Assembly (NCBI GenBank): GCA_902597385.1
Contig: CACJXQ010000012.1
Location: 1-54,201, forward strand
Length of the DNA stretch: 54,201 bases
Direction: 5' to 3'
DNA from: an uncultured Pseudomonadota bacterium
GTDB lineage: Bacteria; Pseudomonadota; Gammaproteobacteria; Ga0077536
Positions 17,690-27,474 of this stretch are shown here, in pieces. Each line of letters opens with the position of its first letter. Position 1 is the stretch's first letter. Both the position numbers and the translations under genes were made by a program. Below the pieces are notes generated by a model that was not told the origin of the DNA, searched no databases, and was given only the letters and a program-made list of their open reading frames with translations.

Positions 17690-18496
17690 TTACCCAATGT
17701 TTTTTCCGATAACTTTTATCGGAGATCCTCGCCCTATGCCAAGTGCTTCGGTAGCATTTCGCTCTGAACAAGCTATTTCTAACATTTCAATCGAGTTTAT
17801 CAAGGCTAGAAACCTGCCAGGTTCGACATTACCATAGGTGCTTTTCAGACTCATGTATTCACCCCCCGCCAGGACTTGGGGTTCCTTAATGTGACTAAAA
17901 TCGTCTCTGGCGATATTAGTGATTAGGTTCCCAAAATTATCTATGGTTACCACCTGTCCTGTCACAACTCTTGAAAGAATTTCTGGCGTCTCTATAATAT
18001 CGCCTACCCAATCGTCGTACATGGGGCCACAATCTTCAAAAAGCAATCTTTCAGCGGCTAGAGCCGCAGCAATTGGAGATAGAATATCCCTTCCGTGAAA
18101 CGTATTACTGTCATTATCAAGCTTAAAGGTACTAATTACAGAGGGAGAAACTAGCCTCACTAACGCATCATCCTGAGCAGCAATTTCAGAAAACAGTCCG
18201 TTGTTTGGCCCTAGGAACAGATGCCCTCGAAAATGAATAATAAGAAGCCCTCTCTGCGTTCCAACTCCAGGATCAACCACCGCCAAATGAATAGTGCCTT
18301 CCGGAAAGAACGAGTATGACCTTGCAATCCAAAAGCCCGCTTCTACTGGCCAATGAACTAAGCACTCGTGGGTTAGATCTACAATAGTAGCGTTTGGACA
18401 ATGTCCTAGAATTACTCCTTTCATCACCCCTATAAACGGTCCAATGTGTCCAAAGTCTGTTGTGAGAGTTATCAGTCCACTAGGCTTAAAGGGCAT
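17690..18496 (-). CDS. SAM hydroxide adenosyltransferase (DUF62 family)
   Basis: Family known to hydrolyse S-adenosylmethionine to adenosine and methionine. The signatures LTTDFGHIGPFIGVMKGVI, VVDPGVGTQR and FHGRDI are present, carrying the Asp-Arg-His set conserved in these hydrolases. Length 268 is normal. It converges on the SDR gene (6 bases between stops) and is divergent from the methyltransferase gene. A role in SAM/methionine balance is inferred from the family only. Confidence 0.9.
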   Translation of the reverse strand: MPFKPSGLITLTTDFGHIGPFIGVMKGVILGHCPNATIVDLTHECLVHWPVEAGFWIARSYSFFPEGTIHLAVVDPGVGTQRGLLIIHFRGHLFLGPNNGLFSEIAAQDDALVRLVSPSVISTFKLDNDSNTFHGRDILSPIAAALAAERLLFEDCGPMYDDWVGDIIETPEILSRVVTGQVVTIDNFGNLITNIARDDFSHIKEPQVLAGGEYMSLKSTYGNVEPGRFLALINSIEMLEIACSERNATEALGIGRGSPIKVIGKNIG

Positions 18497-18581
18497 ATTC
18501 GTTCTTTCCCGTTAGTAAGAAATATTAGATATACTATTGCATGGATAAAAAATCAATTGTCTAACAGTGGGTACTTCATTT

Positions 18582-19322
18582 ATGAGTGATAAAAGTGACC
18601 AAACAATGGACAACTGCCCACTTTGCCGATCTCATCACCTCATTAAACTCTTTACGTTAAAGAAAGAACAATTCGTTCGCTGTGAAGATTGCGGTCTAGT
18701 CCATATTAATCCGAAACCAGATAGCAAAGTAGTACTGTCGACCTATCAGAGCGGTTATAGTCATTCTTATGAGAAAAAAGCAGAAAAAAAAATAAAAAGA
18801 GCTACCCGTTACGTAAAGCGTTTAAGCAAAAAAATAAAAAACACTGGAAGGTGGTTAGATGTAGGATGCTCTGCAGGCTTCGTAGTAAAAGCTAGCCAGG
18901 ACGCGGGTTTTGAAAGCCACGGAATTGACATAGACCCCAACGGACTCGACTACGCTAAAAATAAGCTCAATCTGAAAAATGTCAGTCAAACAACAATAGA
19001 GAATGCTGGATTCGACCACGCATCATTCGATATTATTTCCGCCTATGACGTTATAGAGCATGTTGAAAATCTACATACTTTCACAGCGCAGATAAAAGCA
19101 CTTTTAGCCCCGAGCGGCCTAATTGATTTAATTACGCCTAACCTCAGTCATTGGACGGTGCCAAATGATTTAAAAAGATGGAAAGAAATTAAGCCGTCTG
19201 AACACCTCTACTATTTCAACAAAAGAAATCTGCAAAATCTACTTAAACGTCACAACCTAAAAATCATAGAGACTCGATTTACTTTAAAAGCCACTCTGAA
19301 AGTTTTAGTGACTCATGAATGA
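18582..19322 (+). CDS. Class I SAM-dependent methyltransferase with N-terminal zinc ribbon
   Basis: Starts with a CxxC...CxxC zinc ribbon (NCPLCRSHH and CEDCGLVHINP) followed by a Rossmann methyltransferase fold with motif I WLDVGCSAGFVVKAS and FDIISAYDVIEHVEN. This layout is common in enzymes that modify sugars, quinones or tRNA, but the substrate cannot be assigned. ATG at 18582 is preferred over an upstream in-frame GTG at 18567; neither has a strong ribosome binding site. Confidence 0.82.
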   Translation: MSDKSDQTMDNCPLCRSHHLIKLFTLKKEQFVRCEDCGLVHINPKPDSKVVLSTYQSGYSHSYEKKAEKKIKRATRYVKRLSKKIKNTGRWLDVGCSAGFVVKASQDAGFESHGIDIDPNGLDYAKNKLNLKNVSQTTIENAGFDHASFDIISAYDVIEHVENLHTFTAQIKALLAPSGLIDLITPNLSHWTVPNDLKRWKEIKPSEHLYYFNKRNLQNLLKRHNLKIIETRFTLKATLKVLVTHE

Positions 19323-19346
19323 AACACAAAATCGTTCGGTCAGTCA

Positions 19347-20150
19347 TTAGTTATCTGAGCCTAAACCTTTCCACCAGCACGCCTCCCTGCCCTCGAAGAA
19401 ACTGGCAAAACCCTCGACAGCACTAGCACTCTGTCGAATAGAAGCATGCTCCTTAATAAGGTAATCCAGTACATCAGAGTCCGGTGCCCAAGCCGATTTC
19501 AAAATCCCTGCTTTCGTCGCTCTGATTGCAGATGGTGAAGATTTTAGAAGCTCTAGAATGACATCTTCTACCCTAGATTCTAGTTCACCTGGCTCGACCA
19601 ACTCATGTACTAGGCCTAGTGACATGGCTTTAAAAGCATCAAATCTTTCACCTGTTAGTCCATAACGCCTAACGTTTCGAGTTCCAATAGCTGCGTTTAG
19701 TACCGGGAGAATTATAGAGGCATTCAATCCCCACCTAACTTCACTTATGGAAAAAAATGCTGTTTTCTCAGATAAAACAATATCGCAGGCGGCAATAAGA
19801 CCTGTTCCTCCACCAGCACACAAGCCTTGAACCAAGGCAACTGTGGGGAGTTGAAGTAGATTCAACTTCTGAATTACCCCATACGTTTTTCCAGAGGCTT
19901 TTTCATTTTCTATATCCCCATTGTGGCTAAGCTCTTCGAGCCAACGAAGGTCAGCACCACATTGAAAGTTTTTGCCTGCTCCCACTAAAACTAACGCTCT
20001 AAGGCTTGAATCTTCGGAGATTCGGTCAAATTCTAGGTTGAGTTCGTGCAAAAGGGTATCATTATAGGCATTTCCTTTACTTACCCTATTCAACTCTAAC
20101 CTGACTATTCCTCGTCTATCTGTGGTTACGTTAATCAATTCATACTGCAT
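19347..20150 (-). CDS. Enoyl-CoA hydratase/isomerase family protein
   Basis: Crotonase-fold enzyme acting on acyl-CoA thioesters. The oxyanion-hole segments FQCGADLRWL and GLCAGGGTGLIAACDIVL are clear, and RYGLTGERFDAFKAMSLGLVHELVE follows the usual pattern. Length 267 is normal. GGGAGGAG lies a few bases before the ATG. It is divergent from hyuA across a 138-base region with a palindrome. Hydratase versus isomerase activity is not resolved. Confidence 0.9.
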   Translation of the reverse strand: MQYELINVTTDRRGIVRLELNRVSKGNAYNDTLLHELNLEFDRISEDSSLRALVLVGAGKNFQCGADLRWLEELSHNGDIENEKASGKTYGVIQKLNLLQLPTVALVQGLCAGGGTGLIAACDIVLSEKTAFFSISEVRWGLNASIILPVLNAAIGTRNVRRYGLTGERFDAFKAMSLGLVHELVEPGELESRVEDVILELLKSSPSAIRATKAGILKSAWAPDSDVLDYLIKEHASIRQSASAVEGFASFFEGREACWWKGLGSDN

Positions 20151-20207
20151 CGGGCTCCTCCCAAAAAATACACTAGAAATACTGACTAGAAGTGACCAGT
20201 TTCACAC

Positions 20208-20240
20208 TTGTACAGCTTCTAAATTTTTAGAAGTTATACT
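20208..20240 (+). promoter_or_regulatory. Putative promoter with 18-bp palindromic operator in its spacer (hyuA)
   Basis: A perfect palindrome, CTTCTAAA-TT-TTTAGAAG at 20216-20233, lies between a -35-like TTGTAC (20208-20213) and a -10-like TATACT (20235-20240). The spacer is 21 bases, long for sigma-70 and reminiscent of regulator-twisted promoters of the MerR type. It sits in the divergent echA-hyuA gap and could control either gene. No regulator gene is adjacent. Confidence 0.45.
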
Positions 20241-20288
20241 GTAGCGCAATTCTGATAAAATATAGGAAAAAAAGGGGACAGTATCACA

Positions 20289-22397
20289 GTGGCGACTACA
20301 TCAGGATTTTTATGCGGTCTAGACATAGGTGGAACCTTCACTGATTGCGTATTAATTGACAGCTCGGGAAAAATAACGATATCGAAATCGTCCTCTACCC
20401 CAGAGGATTTTTCGATAGGCGTCGTAAATGCAATATCAGGAGCGGCAAAAAAACTCGACTTATCGCTTGAAGTTCTTTTAGGTTCCATCGATGGACTTAT
20501 TCATGGAACGACCGTAGGTACCAATGCAATTATCCAAAGGAAGGGAGCCAAGGTAGGCTTAATCACTACAAAGGGGCACAATGACGTAATCCACATTATG
20601 CGAGGCTCAAGAGGCCTATCAGCTCAAGATATCAAGTTGATAGTTCATATTCCCGAAAGCACGAAGCCGGATCCTATTGTACCGAAAAAACTCATAAGAG
20701 GAGTGTCTGAGAGAGTCGACTGCATGGGAAAAACTGTTGTAAAACTGAATACGGACGAAACCTATAATAGCATAGAAGAATTATTTAGCCTCGGCTGTGA
20801 ATCTATTGCAATATGTTGTTTATGGTCGTTTCTCAATCCATCACACGAAAAAAAAATCAAAGAGATGGTAACCCTTGCAAACCCGCATGCTTTTGTCACA
20901 TGCTCTTCCGAACTTGTTCCCAAATGGGGGGAATATGAGCGCACCACTGCAGTCGCCTTGAACGCTTATATAGGACCTACTACAGTTGGTTACATAAATA
21001 GATTAAACCGTAAGTTAAAAGAGTTGGGTTACAAAAAACCGCTCCAAATATCACAATGCGCCGGAGGCACAATATCCGTTGCTAAGGCAAATGATGCGCC
21101 CTTATTAACATTAGACTCTGGTCCTGTATCTGGTGTAACCGGATCTGTAAGACTAGGCACCGAACTCGACACTGCTAATATAATAACCACTGATCTCGGA
21201 GGTACTTCATTCGACGTAGGCGTGATTCACGGGTTAAATCCGACAGTCTCCTATAAGAGCTTAGTTCGTCAATATGAGTATTTCCTACCCAAGGTCGATG
21301 TGCAAACTTTAGGAACCGGAGGAGGCAGTAAGATAAAAGTTGACGGAATCACGAAAAGGCTTTCCGTTGGCCCTGACAGCGCTGGAGCATCTCCAGGCCC
21401 AGTTTGCTACGACAAGGGAGGAAAAGAACCTACCCTAACAGACGCCGACCTTGTTTTAGGTTATCTCAGCGAAGATAATTTTGCAGGAGGAAGTATCCGA
21501 CTCAATCGTGAAAAATCGGTTGAATCCATACGACGTTTGGCCAAACAACTAAAAATGGATGAATATGAATTTGCCGGCGGTGTAACTACTATTGCTGAGT
21601 TTCAAATGGCTGATCTCATTAGAAAGGTGACAGTACAAAAAGGACTCGATCCTCGAGATTTTGTTGTCTTTGCTTTTGGAGGAGCGGGTCCTGTCCATAT
21701 GGGCGTAACTGCAAGAGAACTTGGCATAAAAAAAGTCTATATCCCTTTTGGAGATGCTGCTGCGGTTTGGTGTGCTTTTGGCGCAGCTTCTGCCGACATT
21801 AGTCACGTCAATGAGAAAGTAAAAATCACATCCTCACCATTCGACAAAGACGATTTAAATAACACTATCGAGGAACTGGAAGAAAAAGGAAATAGTCAAC
21901 TTGAAGAGGATTTTGTACCAAACACCTCCCGCATTTTTGGCAATTCTATCGATATGCGGCATAAGGGCCAAATCAACGAGGTTGAAATTTCACTGGAGGA
22001 AGGTCATCTAACCAAAGAATCGATAGAAACTTTGCATAGCAAATTCACTGAAAAATATGAGCAACTGTATGGGAAAGGATCCTCACTACCTGGTTCACAA
22101 TTGGAAATAGTAACATTCAGATCTCGAGCAGCAGCTGTCACTCAAAAACCCAAATTAATAAAACAACCTATTACCGATAAACCGTTGGCTAAAGATGTCT
22201 TGAGGGATACCAGAAATATCTATTGGGTTGAGCAAGAAAAAATAGTACCAACACCTATCTTTGACGGATATAGATTTAGAACTGGAAACGTACTTGATGG
22301 CCCTTGTGTTGTTGAGACGGATACGACCTCTATCGTGGTCCATCCGGACCAGTTAATAAGAATGGATGACGTTGGTAACTTTATTATTGAAAATTAA
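20289..22397 (+). CDS. Hydantoinase/oxoprolinase A subunit (HyuA family)
   Basis: ATP-binding subunit of the hydantoinase A / acetone carboxylase beta / 5-oxoprolinase family. The N-terminal GLDIGGTFTDCVLID is the phosphate-binding motif of this ASKHA-like fold, with HGTTVGTNAI and TDLGGTSFDVGVI further in. Length 702 is normal. The start is GTG at 20289 with GGGGA about 10 bases upstream. The B subunit follows after 11 bases. The real substrate could be a cyclic amide or a ketone to be carboxylated; the sequence does not decide. Confidence 0.92.
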   Translation: MATTSGFLCGLDIGGTFTDCVLIDSSGKITISKSSSTPEDFSIGVVNAISGAAKKLDLSLEVLLGSIDGLIHGTTVGTNAIIQRKGAKVGLITTKGHNDVIHIMRGSRGLSAQDIKLIVHIPESTKPDPIVPKKLIRGVSERVDCMGKTVVKLNTDETYNSIEELFSLGCESIAICCLWSFLNPSHEKKIKEMVTLANPHAFVTCSSELVPKWGEYERTTAVALNAYIGPTTVGYINRLNRKLKELGYKKPLQISQCAGGTISVAKANDAPLLTLDSGPVSGVTGSVRLGTELDTANIITTDLGGTSFDVGVIHGLNPTVSYKSLVRQYEYFLPKVDVQTLGTGGGSKIKVDGITKRLSVGPDSAGASPGPVCYDKGGKEPTLTDADLVLGYLSEDNFAGGSIRLNREKSVESIRRLAKQLKMDEYEFAGGVTTIAEFQMADLIRKVTVQKGLDPRDFVVFAFGGAGPVHMGVTARELGIKKVYIPFGDAAAVWCAFGAASADISHVNEKVKITSSPFDKDDLNNTIEELEEKGNSQLEEDFVPNTSRIFGNSIDMRHKGQINEVEISLEEGHLTKESIETLHSKFTEKYEQLYGKGSSLPGSQLEIVTFRSRAAAVTQKPKLIKQPITDKPLAKDVLRDTRNIYWVEQEKIVPTPIFDGYRFRTGNVLDGPCVVETDTTSIVVHPDQLIRMDDVGNFIIEN

Positions 22398-22408
22398 AGG
22401 ATTTCGTG

Positions 22409-24700
22409 ATGCCTAGGATCAGCGAGTTAAAAGATATTAATTTCGATGGAATTGAAAATCCGTATATACCTCCTGAAAATCTAAAGATTTCAAAGAAGCT
22501 TTCCCTCCATAAAGAGTTTGACACAAACGTCGATCCTGTAACATATGAAGTAATACGACATAACCTATGGCAGATTAATGAGGAACATGGGTCTACCATC
22601 CAGCGGCTTTCGGGTTCTCCAGTGGCGATGTATGCGTTAGACCTAAATCCTTCGATTCTAACGGAGGAGGCTGAATTTGTTTACTTTGGCCCTTATATGC
22701 AATACATGTCTGGAGTTACTGATACCCAAATAAAATGGACAATGGAATACAGGAGCGAAAACCCAGGCATTAACGAAGGCGATATGTTTATCGCAAACGA
22801 CCCTTGGGTAGGAGCCGCCCATCAACAGGATGTGATGCTACTCTGTCCTATTTTTTACGAGGGCAAGTTATTTTGCTGGATCGCAAATTGTTTGCATCAA
22901 TATGATATAGGTGGCATAACGCCTGGAAGCTTTTGCCCTTCCGCCGAATCCGTTTTCGACGAAGGATTAATGCTTCCTCCTTTGAAGATAATCGAAAACT
23001 ATGAGGTTCGACGAGACATCGAAGCAGTTTACCTAAGATCTTCGAGAAAACCCAATTTAGTAGCATTAGATTTTCGGGCGCAAATTGCAGGAAATACAAC
23101 AGCAAGAGATAGAATTAAAGAACTTTTAGACCGATATGGACCGAGTGTTGTAAAAGGCGTCATGAGAAAGATAATTGACAACTCGGAGAAATCTTACCTA
23201 GCCAAAATGGATTCTCTGCCTGACGGTGAGTGGATTGATCGTACTTATATAGAGGCCTGTAGACCAGGCGATCGAAGAACTCATCGAGTTGTTATTGGAC
23301 TACGAAAGGAAGGAAACCATCTCACTTTTTATAACGATGGATCGGCTGCTCAAGAAGGAGCAATGAATGCAACTTACTCTGGATGGAGGGGGTCGATCAT
23401 GGTTGCGCTGAACGAGCTGCTCTGCTGGGATCAGTATTTTGCGGTTGGTGGTGCCCTTCGACACATTACTTTCGATCCAACTCCGGGGACACTTAATTGT
23501 GCGAATTATCCCGCTTCTGTATCAACAGCCCCTATACAATCGATGGAGATCTCTCTCTATCCAGCCTACAACGTGCTATCAAAAATGATCTACCCTAACC
23601 CCAACTTGAGAAAGGACATTATGTGTATTGGTGGAACAAGCCAATGGCCCGCGACACTTTTTCGCGGAATCGACCAGTGGGGAGAGCAATATGGATACCT
23701 TTTAATAGACCCGATTGGAGGAGCCATAGGAGCTTTTTCTTCGGCCGATGGAATTAACACTGGAGGACAGTCCAGAACGCCAATTTGCCAGCTTCCAAAC
23801 GTTGAGCATACGGAACAAAACTTCCCCATCTTATTTTTATATCGTAAGGAACTAACCGACTCGGGTGGTGCCGGAAAATTTCGAGGAGGATTATCTGCCG
23901 AATCTTGTTTCATACCTAACAACACCGCGCTCATTACCCAGGATACGCTTTCCTCGGGCAATGCTATACCAACTTCCTCAGGTTTGATGGGAGGATACCC
24001 ATCCACCACTAATGCTTATAAGTTCATGACGGATAGTGATGTAAAAAAGCACCTTACTGAAAGCGATATGCCTGATGATTTTAGTCAGTTAAGTGGCAAA
24101 ACAGTCGAACTTCAACTTCGTCAAGAAAATTTCGAACAAAAACCAGATGATGTTTATGCAGTTCGTTGGAGCGGCGGCGGCGGTTTCGGCGATCCTCTCC
24201 AAAGAGATCCAAAAAAAGTTTTGGAGGATGTAGATAACTTTGCGGTTAGTCAATCAGCTGCATTCGATATTTACGGGGTTGTTCTCGATGAAACGGGACA
24301 GCTTAACACCGTTGAAACAGAATCATTGAGACAATCCCGAAGGGACAAAAGGATAGATAGAACCAGAAAAATCACACGCAAGGGTACTCTGATTGTGGAC
24401 ATCTCTGAGTCCTTGCAAATCTGCTCAGATTCTGAGGGTTCTTTTTTCGCCTGTTCTAATTGCGGAATGGACATTGCTAGTACAGAGAAGAACTACAAAG
24501 AACAATGCGTACAAGAAAAAAGAACTTTCAATGAAGTGAACCCTTTGATCGGTCAACCAGAAATATTTATAGACGATTCTGTCGAATATAGATCTTTTTG
24601 TTGTCCTGGTTGCGGCGCGCTCTTCGATAACGAAATCGCCTTATCGTCAGAACCTATACTCTGGGATATAAAACCTGCCCTCGTAAAGTACAGTAGTTAG
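22409..24700 (+). CDS. Hydantoinase/oxoprolinase B subunit (HyuB family) with C-terminal zinc-ribbon-like extension
   Basis: Catalytic partner of the preceding HyuA-type protein. The hydantoinase B domain includes DPVTYEVIRHNLW, IANDPWVGAAHQQDV, the glycine-rich SGGAGKFRGGLS, and VRWSGGGGFGDPLQRDP near residue 600. After this the protein runs on for more than 150 residues and contains two Cys pairs, C682/C685 (CSNCG) and C732/C735 (CPGCG), likely a metal site. ATG 22409 is chosen because AAAGG lies 8 bases upstream, over the adjacent GTG at 22406. It overlaps the cytochrome c' gene by 4 bases tail to tail. Confidence 0.91.
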   Translation: MPRISELKDINFDGIENPYIPPENLKISKKLSLHKEFDTNVDPVTYEVIRHNLWQINEEHGSTIQRLSGSPVAMYALDLNPSILTEEAEFVYFGPYMQYMSGVTDTQIKWTMEYRSENPGINEGDMFIANDPWVGAAHQQDVMLLCPIFYEGKLFCWIANCLHQYDIGGITPGSFCPSAESVFDEGLMLPPLKIIENYEVRRDIEAVYLRSSRKPNLVALDFRAQIAGNTTARDRIKELLDRYGPSVVKGVMRKIIDNSEKSYLAKMDSLPDGEWIDRTYIEACRPGDRRTHRVVIGLRKEGNHLTFYNDGSAAQEGAMNATYSGWRGSIMVALNELLCWDQYFAVGGALRHITFDPTPGTLNCANYPASVSTAPIQSMEISLYPAYNVLSKMIYPNPNLRKDIMCIGGTSQWPATLFRGIDQWGEQYGYLLIDPIGGAIGAFSSADGINTGGQSRTPICQLPNVEHTEQNFPILFLYRKELTDSGGAGKFRGGLSAESCFIPNNTALITQDTLSSGNAIPTSSGLMGGYPSTTNAYKFMTDSDVKKHLTESDMPDDFSQLSGKTVELQLRQENFEQKPDDVYAVRWSGGGGFGDPLQRDPKKVLEDVDNFAVSQSAAFDIYGVVLDETGQLNTVETESLRQSRRDKRIDRTRKITRKGTLIVDISESLQICSDSEGSFFACSNCGMDIASTEKNYKEQCVQEKRTFNEVNPLIGQPEIFIDDSVEYRSFCCPGCGALFDNEIALSSEPILWDIKPALVKYSS

Positions 24701-25149
24701 CTTTTCTTTTTGTAGTTATCGTGACAACCTTTGCATTGTTGGGCAGTCTTGCCAAACTGTTTCCTGACCTCAGATTCTTCGCCAGTTTTAGCCACTTCGA
24801 CTAGTTTCTCAGTTTCTTCCAACAGCTGTGACATCCTTTTTTCGAAGTCTTTTAAATTTTCCCAAGTCTTCTGCTTAGTATAAGAATCAACATCTTTTGT
24901 TTCTGGCTGAAACCCTTCGAGGACCATTGGTGTCAAGACTGCCGTACGTTCTGCGAAAAAAATGAATTTATCTCTGTCGAAGGGAACATCACCTTTAACC
25001 ATTGAGCCCATGGCACTAACATTCCAACCCATACCAAATAAAATTCCTTGTCGATACTTCACAATGTCTTCTGGAGAGACTGCCATTGCCAAATGTGAAA
25101 ACTGAAAAGGCACGAAAAACGAAAAAAAGAAAATCCATTTTCTAACCAT
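24697..25149 (-). CDS. Cytochrome c' (class II c-type cytochrome)
   Basis: Periplasmic four-helix heme protein. A signal peptide occupies about residues 1-23 (ending LAMA). The heme-binding CKGCH is near the C-terminus, as in class II cytochromes, followed by a Lys-rich tail. AAAGGAG lies 6 bases before the ATG. It is 15 bases downstream of a cytochrome b561 gene, a common pairing in which the membrane cytochrome passes electrons to the soluble one. Its job may be NO or oxidant handling; this is inference. Confidence 0.9.
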   Translation of the reverse strand: MVRKWIFFFSFFVPFQFSHLAMAVSPEDIVKYRQGILFGMGWNVSAMGSMVKGDVPFDRDKFIFFAERTAVLTPMVLEGFQPETKDVDSYTKQKTWENLKDFEKRMSQLLEETEKLVEVAKTGEESEVRKQFGKTAQQCKGCHDNYKKKS

Positions 25150-25164
25150 AATTAGCTCCTTTAA

Positions 25165-25827
25165 TTAATAGTTAACCAATCCCCAGACTATAACAATCGA
25201 GATGGTTAGGGCAATCAGCAACCGACGATGGGAAGCAAAAATAATTCGCTCACTTTCTTTACCTTTCTCTTTTTTCCCGGTAATCATAGAGATAATCAAT
25301 CGTTCATCCAAAATCCACTCATGCCAGAAAATCGCAAAAACGTGAATGGCAGACAGCACTACTAGAATATCGAAGGTTATATGATGCCAATTGGTAAGCA
25401 TTCCCGCCGTATCCGCTTGAATGAAACTTCGTAGCGGCCCCGCGTTAAATATTTGATCGTCAGAAAATAAGCCAGTAATAGTTTGGCAGAAAATAGTGAT
25501 GAGTAACGTTACCACCATATAACCGCCAGCAGGATTGTGGCCAGCAAATGGTGGAGCAGTTCCTCGGACTATCTCGAGCAAAAACTTAGCTACAGTTCCA
25601 GGTGTTTTAACAAAAGACTTAAACAGAGCTGTAGTGCTCCCCAAAACCCCCCAAAGAACCCTGAATAAGACCAAACACAAGATGCAGTACCCTGATAGGA
25701 AATGATACTCCAAATAAATCCCACCTTGAATGCCTGTCCAAACGGAAAATGCCATTAGCAATACGAGTAAAAAATGGAATGACCGAATAGCAATATCCCA
25801 GATGAGTACTCTTTCTTTTTCCTCCAT
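25165..25827 (-). CDS. Cytochrome b561 family membrane protein
   Basis: Four-helix membrane diheme cytochrome of the bacterial b561 type. The start IWDIAIRSFHFLLV, then YHFLSGYCILCLVLFRVLWG, GHNPAGG and NWHHITFDILVV...HVFAIFWHE carry the expected histidines. ATG at 25827 is preferred since GAGG lies just upstream; an in-frame ATG at 25845 adds six basic residues and has no ribosome binding site. It is cotranscribed with cytochrome c' downstream. Confidence 0.88.
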   Translation of the reverse strand: MEEKERVLIWDIAIRSFHFLLVLLMAFSVWTGIQGGIYLEYHFLSGYCILCLVLFRVLWGVLGSTTALFKSFVKTPGTVAKFLLEIVRGTAPPFAGHNPAGGYMVVTLLITIFCQTITGLFSDDQIFNAGPLRSFIQADTAGMLTNWHHITFDILVVLSAIHVFAIFWHEWILDERLIISMITGKKEKGKESERIIFASHRRLLIALTISIVIVWGLVNY

Positions 25828-25934
25828 ATATCCTCGTTTTCGCATTTTTTGGGTTAGCGATACAACTAAAATTAACTATACCGCTCATCCAAAGAGGTGT
25901 ACATTATTCTCATACTTAAGGGGAGTAAAATAGC

Positions 25935-27440
25935 ATGAAAATTCACAGACCTTCACTATCTGAAGTCGAACGAATTGCTCAAAATTTTGGCCTAGACCTC
26001 GATGATAACGATATCCAATCTTTTCGTGACCTTATGGCTGGGACTCTAGGATCTTACGATAGACTCAGTGAATTACAGACTGATCAAGACCAAATAGGTC
26101 GTAAACCTAATTACTATCGACCCTCGCGCCAAGAAAATAGTTTGAATGCTTGGTATCAGAAATGCGAGATACGAGAGAAAAACAACGGCAAATTAAAGGA
26201 TAAGACTGTTGTCGTAAAGGACAACATCTGTGTTGCTGGAGTCCCCATGATGAATGGTTCTTCTGTACTCGAGGGATATATTCCCGATGTCGACGCATCG
26301 GTCATTAATCGAGTCTTGGATGCTGGAGCCACTATTGTTGGAAAATCGGTCTGTGAAAATTTATGTTTTTCTGGGGGTAGCCATACTAATGATACAGGAC
26401 CGGTAAAAAACCCGCACGATCACTCTCGGTCCAGCGGGGGTTCCTCAAGCGGGAGTGCAGCTCTTGTTTCTGCCGGTGAAGTGGACATGGCCCTAGGCGG
26501 AGACCAAGGGGGTTCTATTCGTATGCCCGCTAGCTGGTGTGGCGTGGTGGGACATAAACCCACCTTTGGCCTAGTACCATACACCGGAGCCTTTCCTATA
26601 GAGATTACCTTGGATCATCTTGGTCCCATTACCAAAAATGTTGCTGATTGCGCGTTATTGTTAGAAGTTATATCAGGCCCGGATGGATCTGACCCTCGAC
26701 AACAATCTCAAATCAAAAAAAAATCATACCTTTCAACCCTAAACGAAACCTGTGAAGGAATGAAAATAGGAGTCGTAAAAGAGGGATTCGGCTGGGAAGG
26801 ACTATCAGAAGAAGGTGTAGATGAGACTGTCCTACAAGCGAGCACTAAATTCTCGAAATTAGGGGTCCAGATTGAAAACATGTCCGTTCCTATGCATAGA
26901 GATGGGATTCACATTTGGAATGCGATCGCTATCGAAGGTGCGACCTCCCTCATGATCAAGGGCAATGGCATGGGTACAAATTGGAAAGGGAAATATAATA
27001 CTGGATTGCTAGATGCTTTTTCCAAAGGCAGGCTGACAAGACCAAACGATCTGTCAGAGACCACCAAACTTGTAATGTTAACCGGTCAGTACATGACAGA
27101 TCATTATCAAGGTAGGTTCTACTCCATAGCACAGAATTTATCGAGAATGCTGAGCAAGGCTTATAATGAGCAATTACAAAATTACGATGCTTTATTAATG
27201 CCTACTATGCCCATAATAGCAACTAAAATTCCAAATCCAAACTGCTCCAGAGAAGAATACATCACGCGGGCCCTTGAAATGATCAATAATACTTGTCCAT
27301 TTGATGTCACCGGACATCCGGCAATTACAATACCTTGTGGTCTATCTGATGGCATGCCCGTTGGAATGATGCTTATCGGAAAAAATCACGACGATAAAAC
27401 CATCTTGAGGCTAGCTAATGCTTTTGAGAAAATAGCCTAG
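25935..27440 (+). CDS. Amidase (amidase signature family)
   Basis: Amide hydrolase with the Ser-cisSer-Lys triad: Lys95 (VVVKDNICV), Ser170/171 in SSGGSSSGS, and Ser194 in GGDQGGSIRMP. Length 501 is normal. A GGGGAG lies upstream of the ATG. It begins an apparent operon with an unknown protein and an MFS transporter. Near the hyuAB genes it may feed on amide or cyclic amide compounds, but the substrate is not shown. Confidence 0.93.
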   Translation: MKIHRPSLSEVERIAQNFGLDLDDNDIQSFRDLMAGTLGSYDRLSELQTDQDQIGRKPNYYRPSRQENSLNAWYQKCEIREKNNGKLKDKTVVVKDNICVAGVPMMNGSSVLEGYIPDVDASVINRVLDAGATIVGKSVCENLCFSGGSHTNDTGPVKNPHDHSRSSGGSSSGSAALVSAGEVDMALGGDQGGSIRMPASWCGVVGHKPTFGLVPYTGAFPIEITLDHLGPITKNVADCALLLEVISGPDGSDPRQQSQIKKKSYLSTLNETCEGMKIGVVKEGFGWEGLSEEGVDETVLQASTKFSKLGVQIENMSVPMHRDGIHIWNAIAIEGATSLMIKGNGMGTNWKGKYNTGLLDAFSKGRLTRPNDLSETTKLVMLTGQYMTDHYQGRFYSIAQNLSRMLSKAYNEQLQNYDALLMPTMPIIATKIPNPNCSREEYITRALEMINNTCPFDVTGHPAITIPCGLSDGMPVGMMLIGKNHDDKTILRLANAFEKIA

Positions 27441-27474
27441 TTCTGTCTATTTAAACTATCGGAATCCACTAAAT

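Noticed and set aside
17707-17723. Hairpin CCGATA/TATCGG near the end of the SAM hydroxide adenosyltransferase gene
   Set aside because: It lies within coding sequence and is followed by A bases on the minus strand, so it is not a terminator.
23590-24009. 139-codon minus-strand frame inside hyuB
   Set aside because: Antisense shadow of a strongly supported gene.
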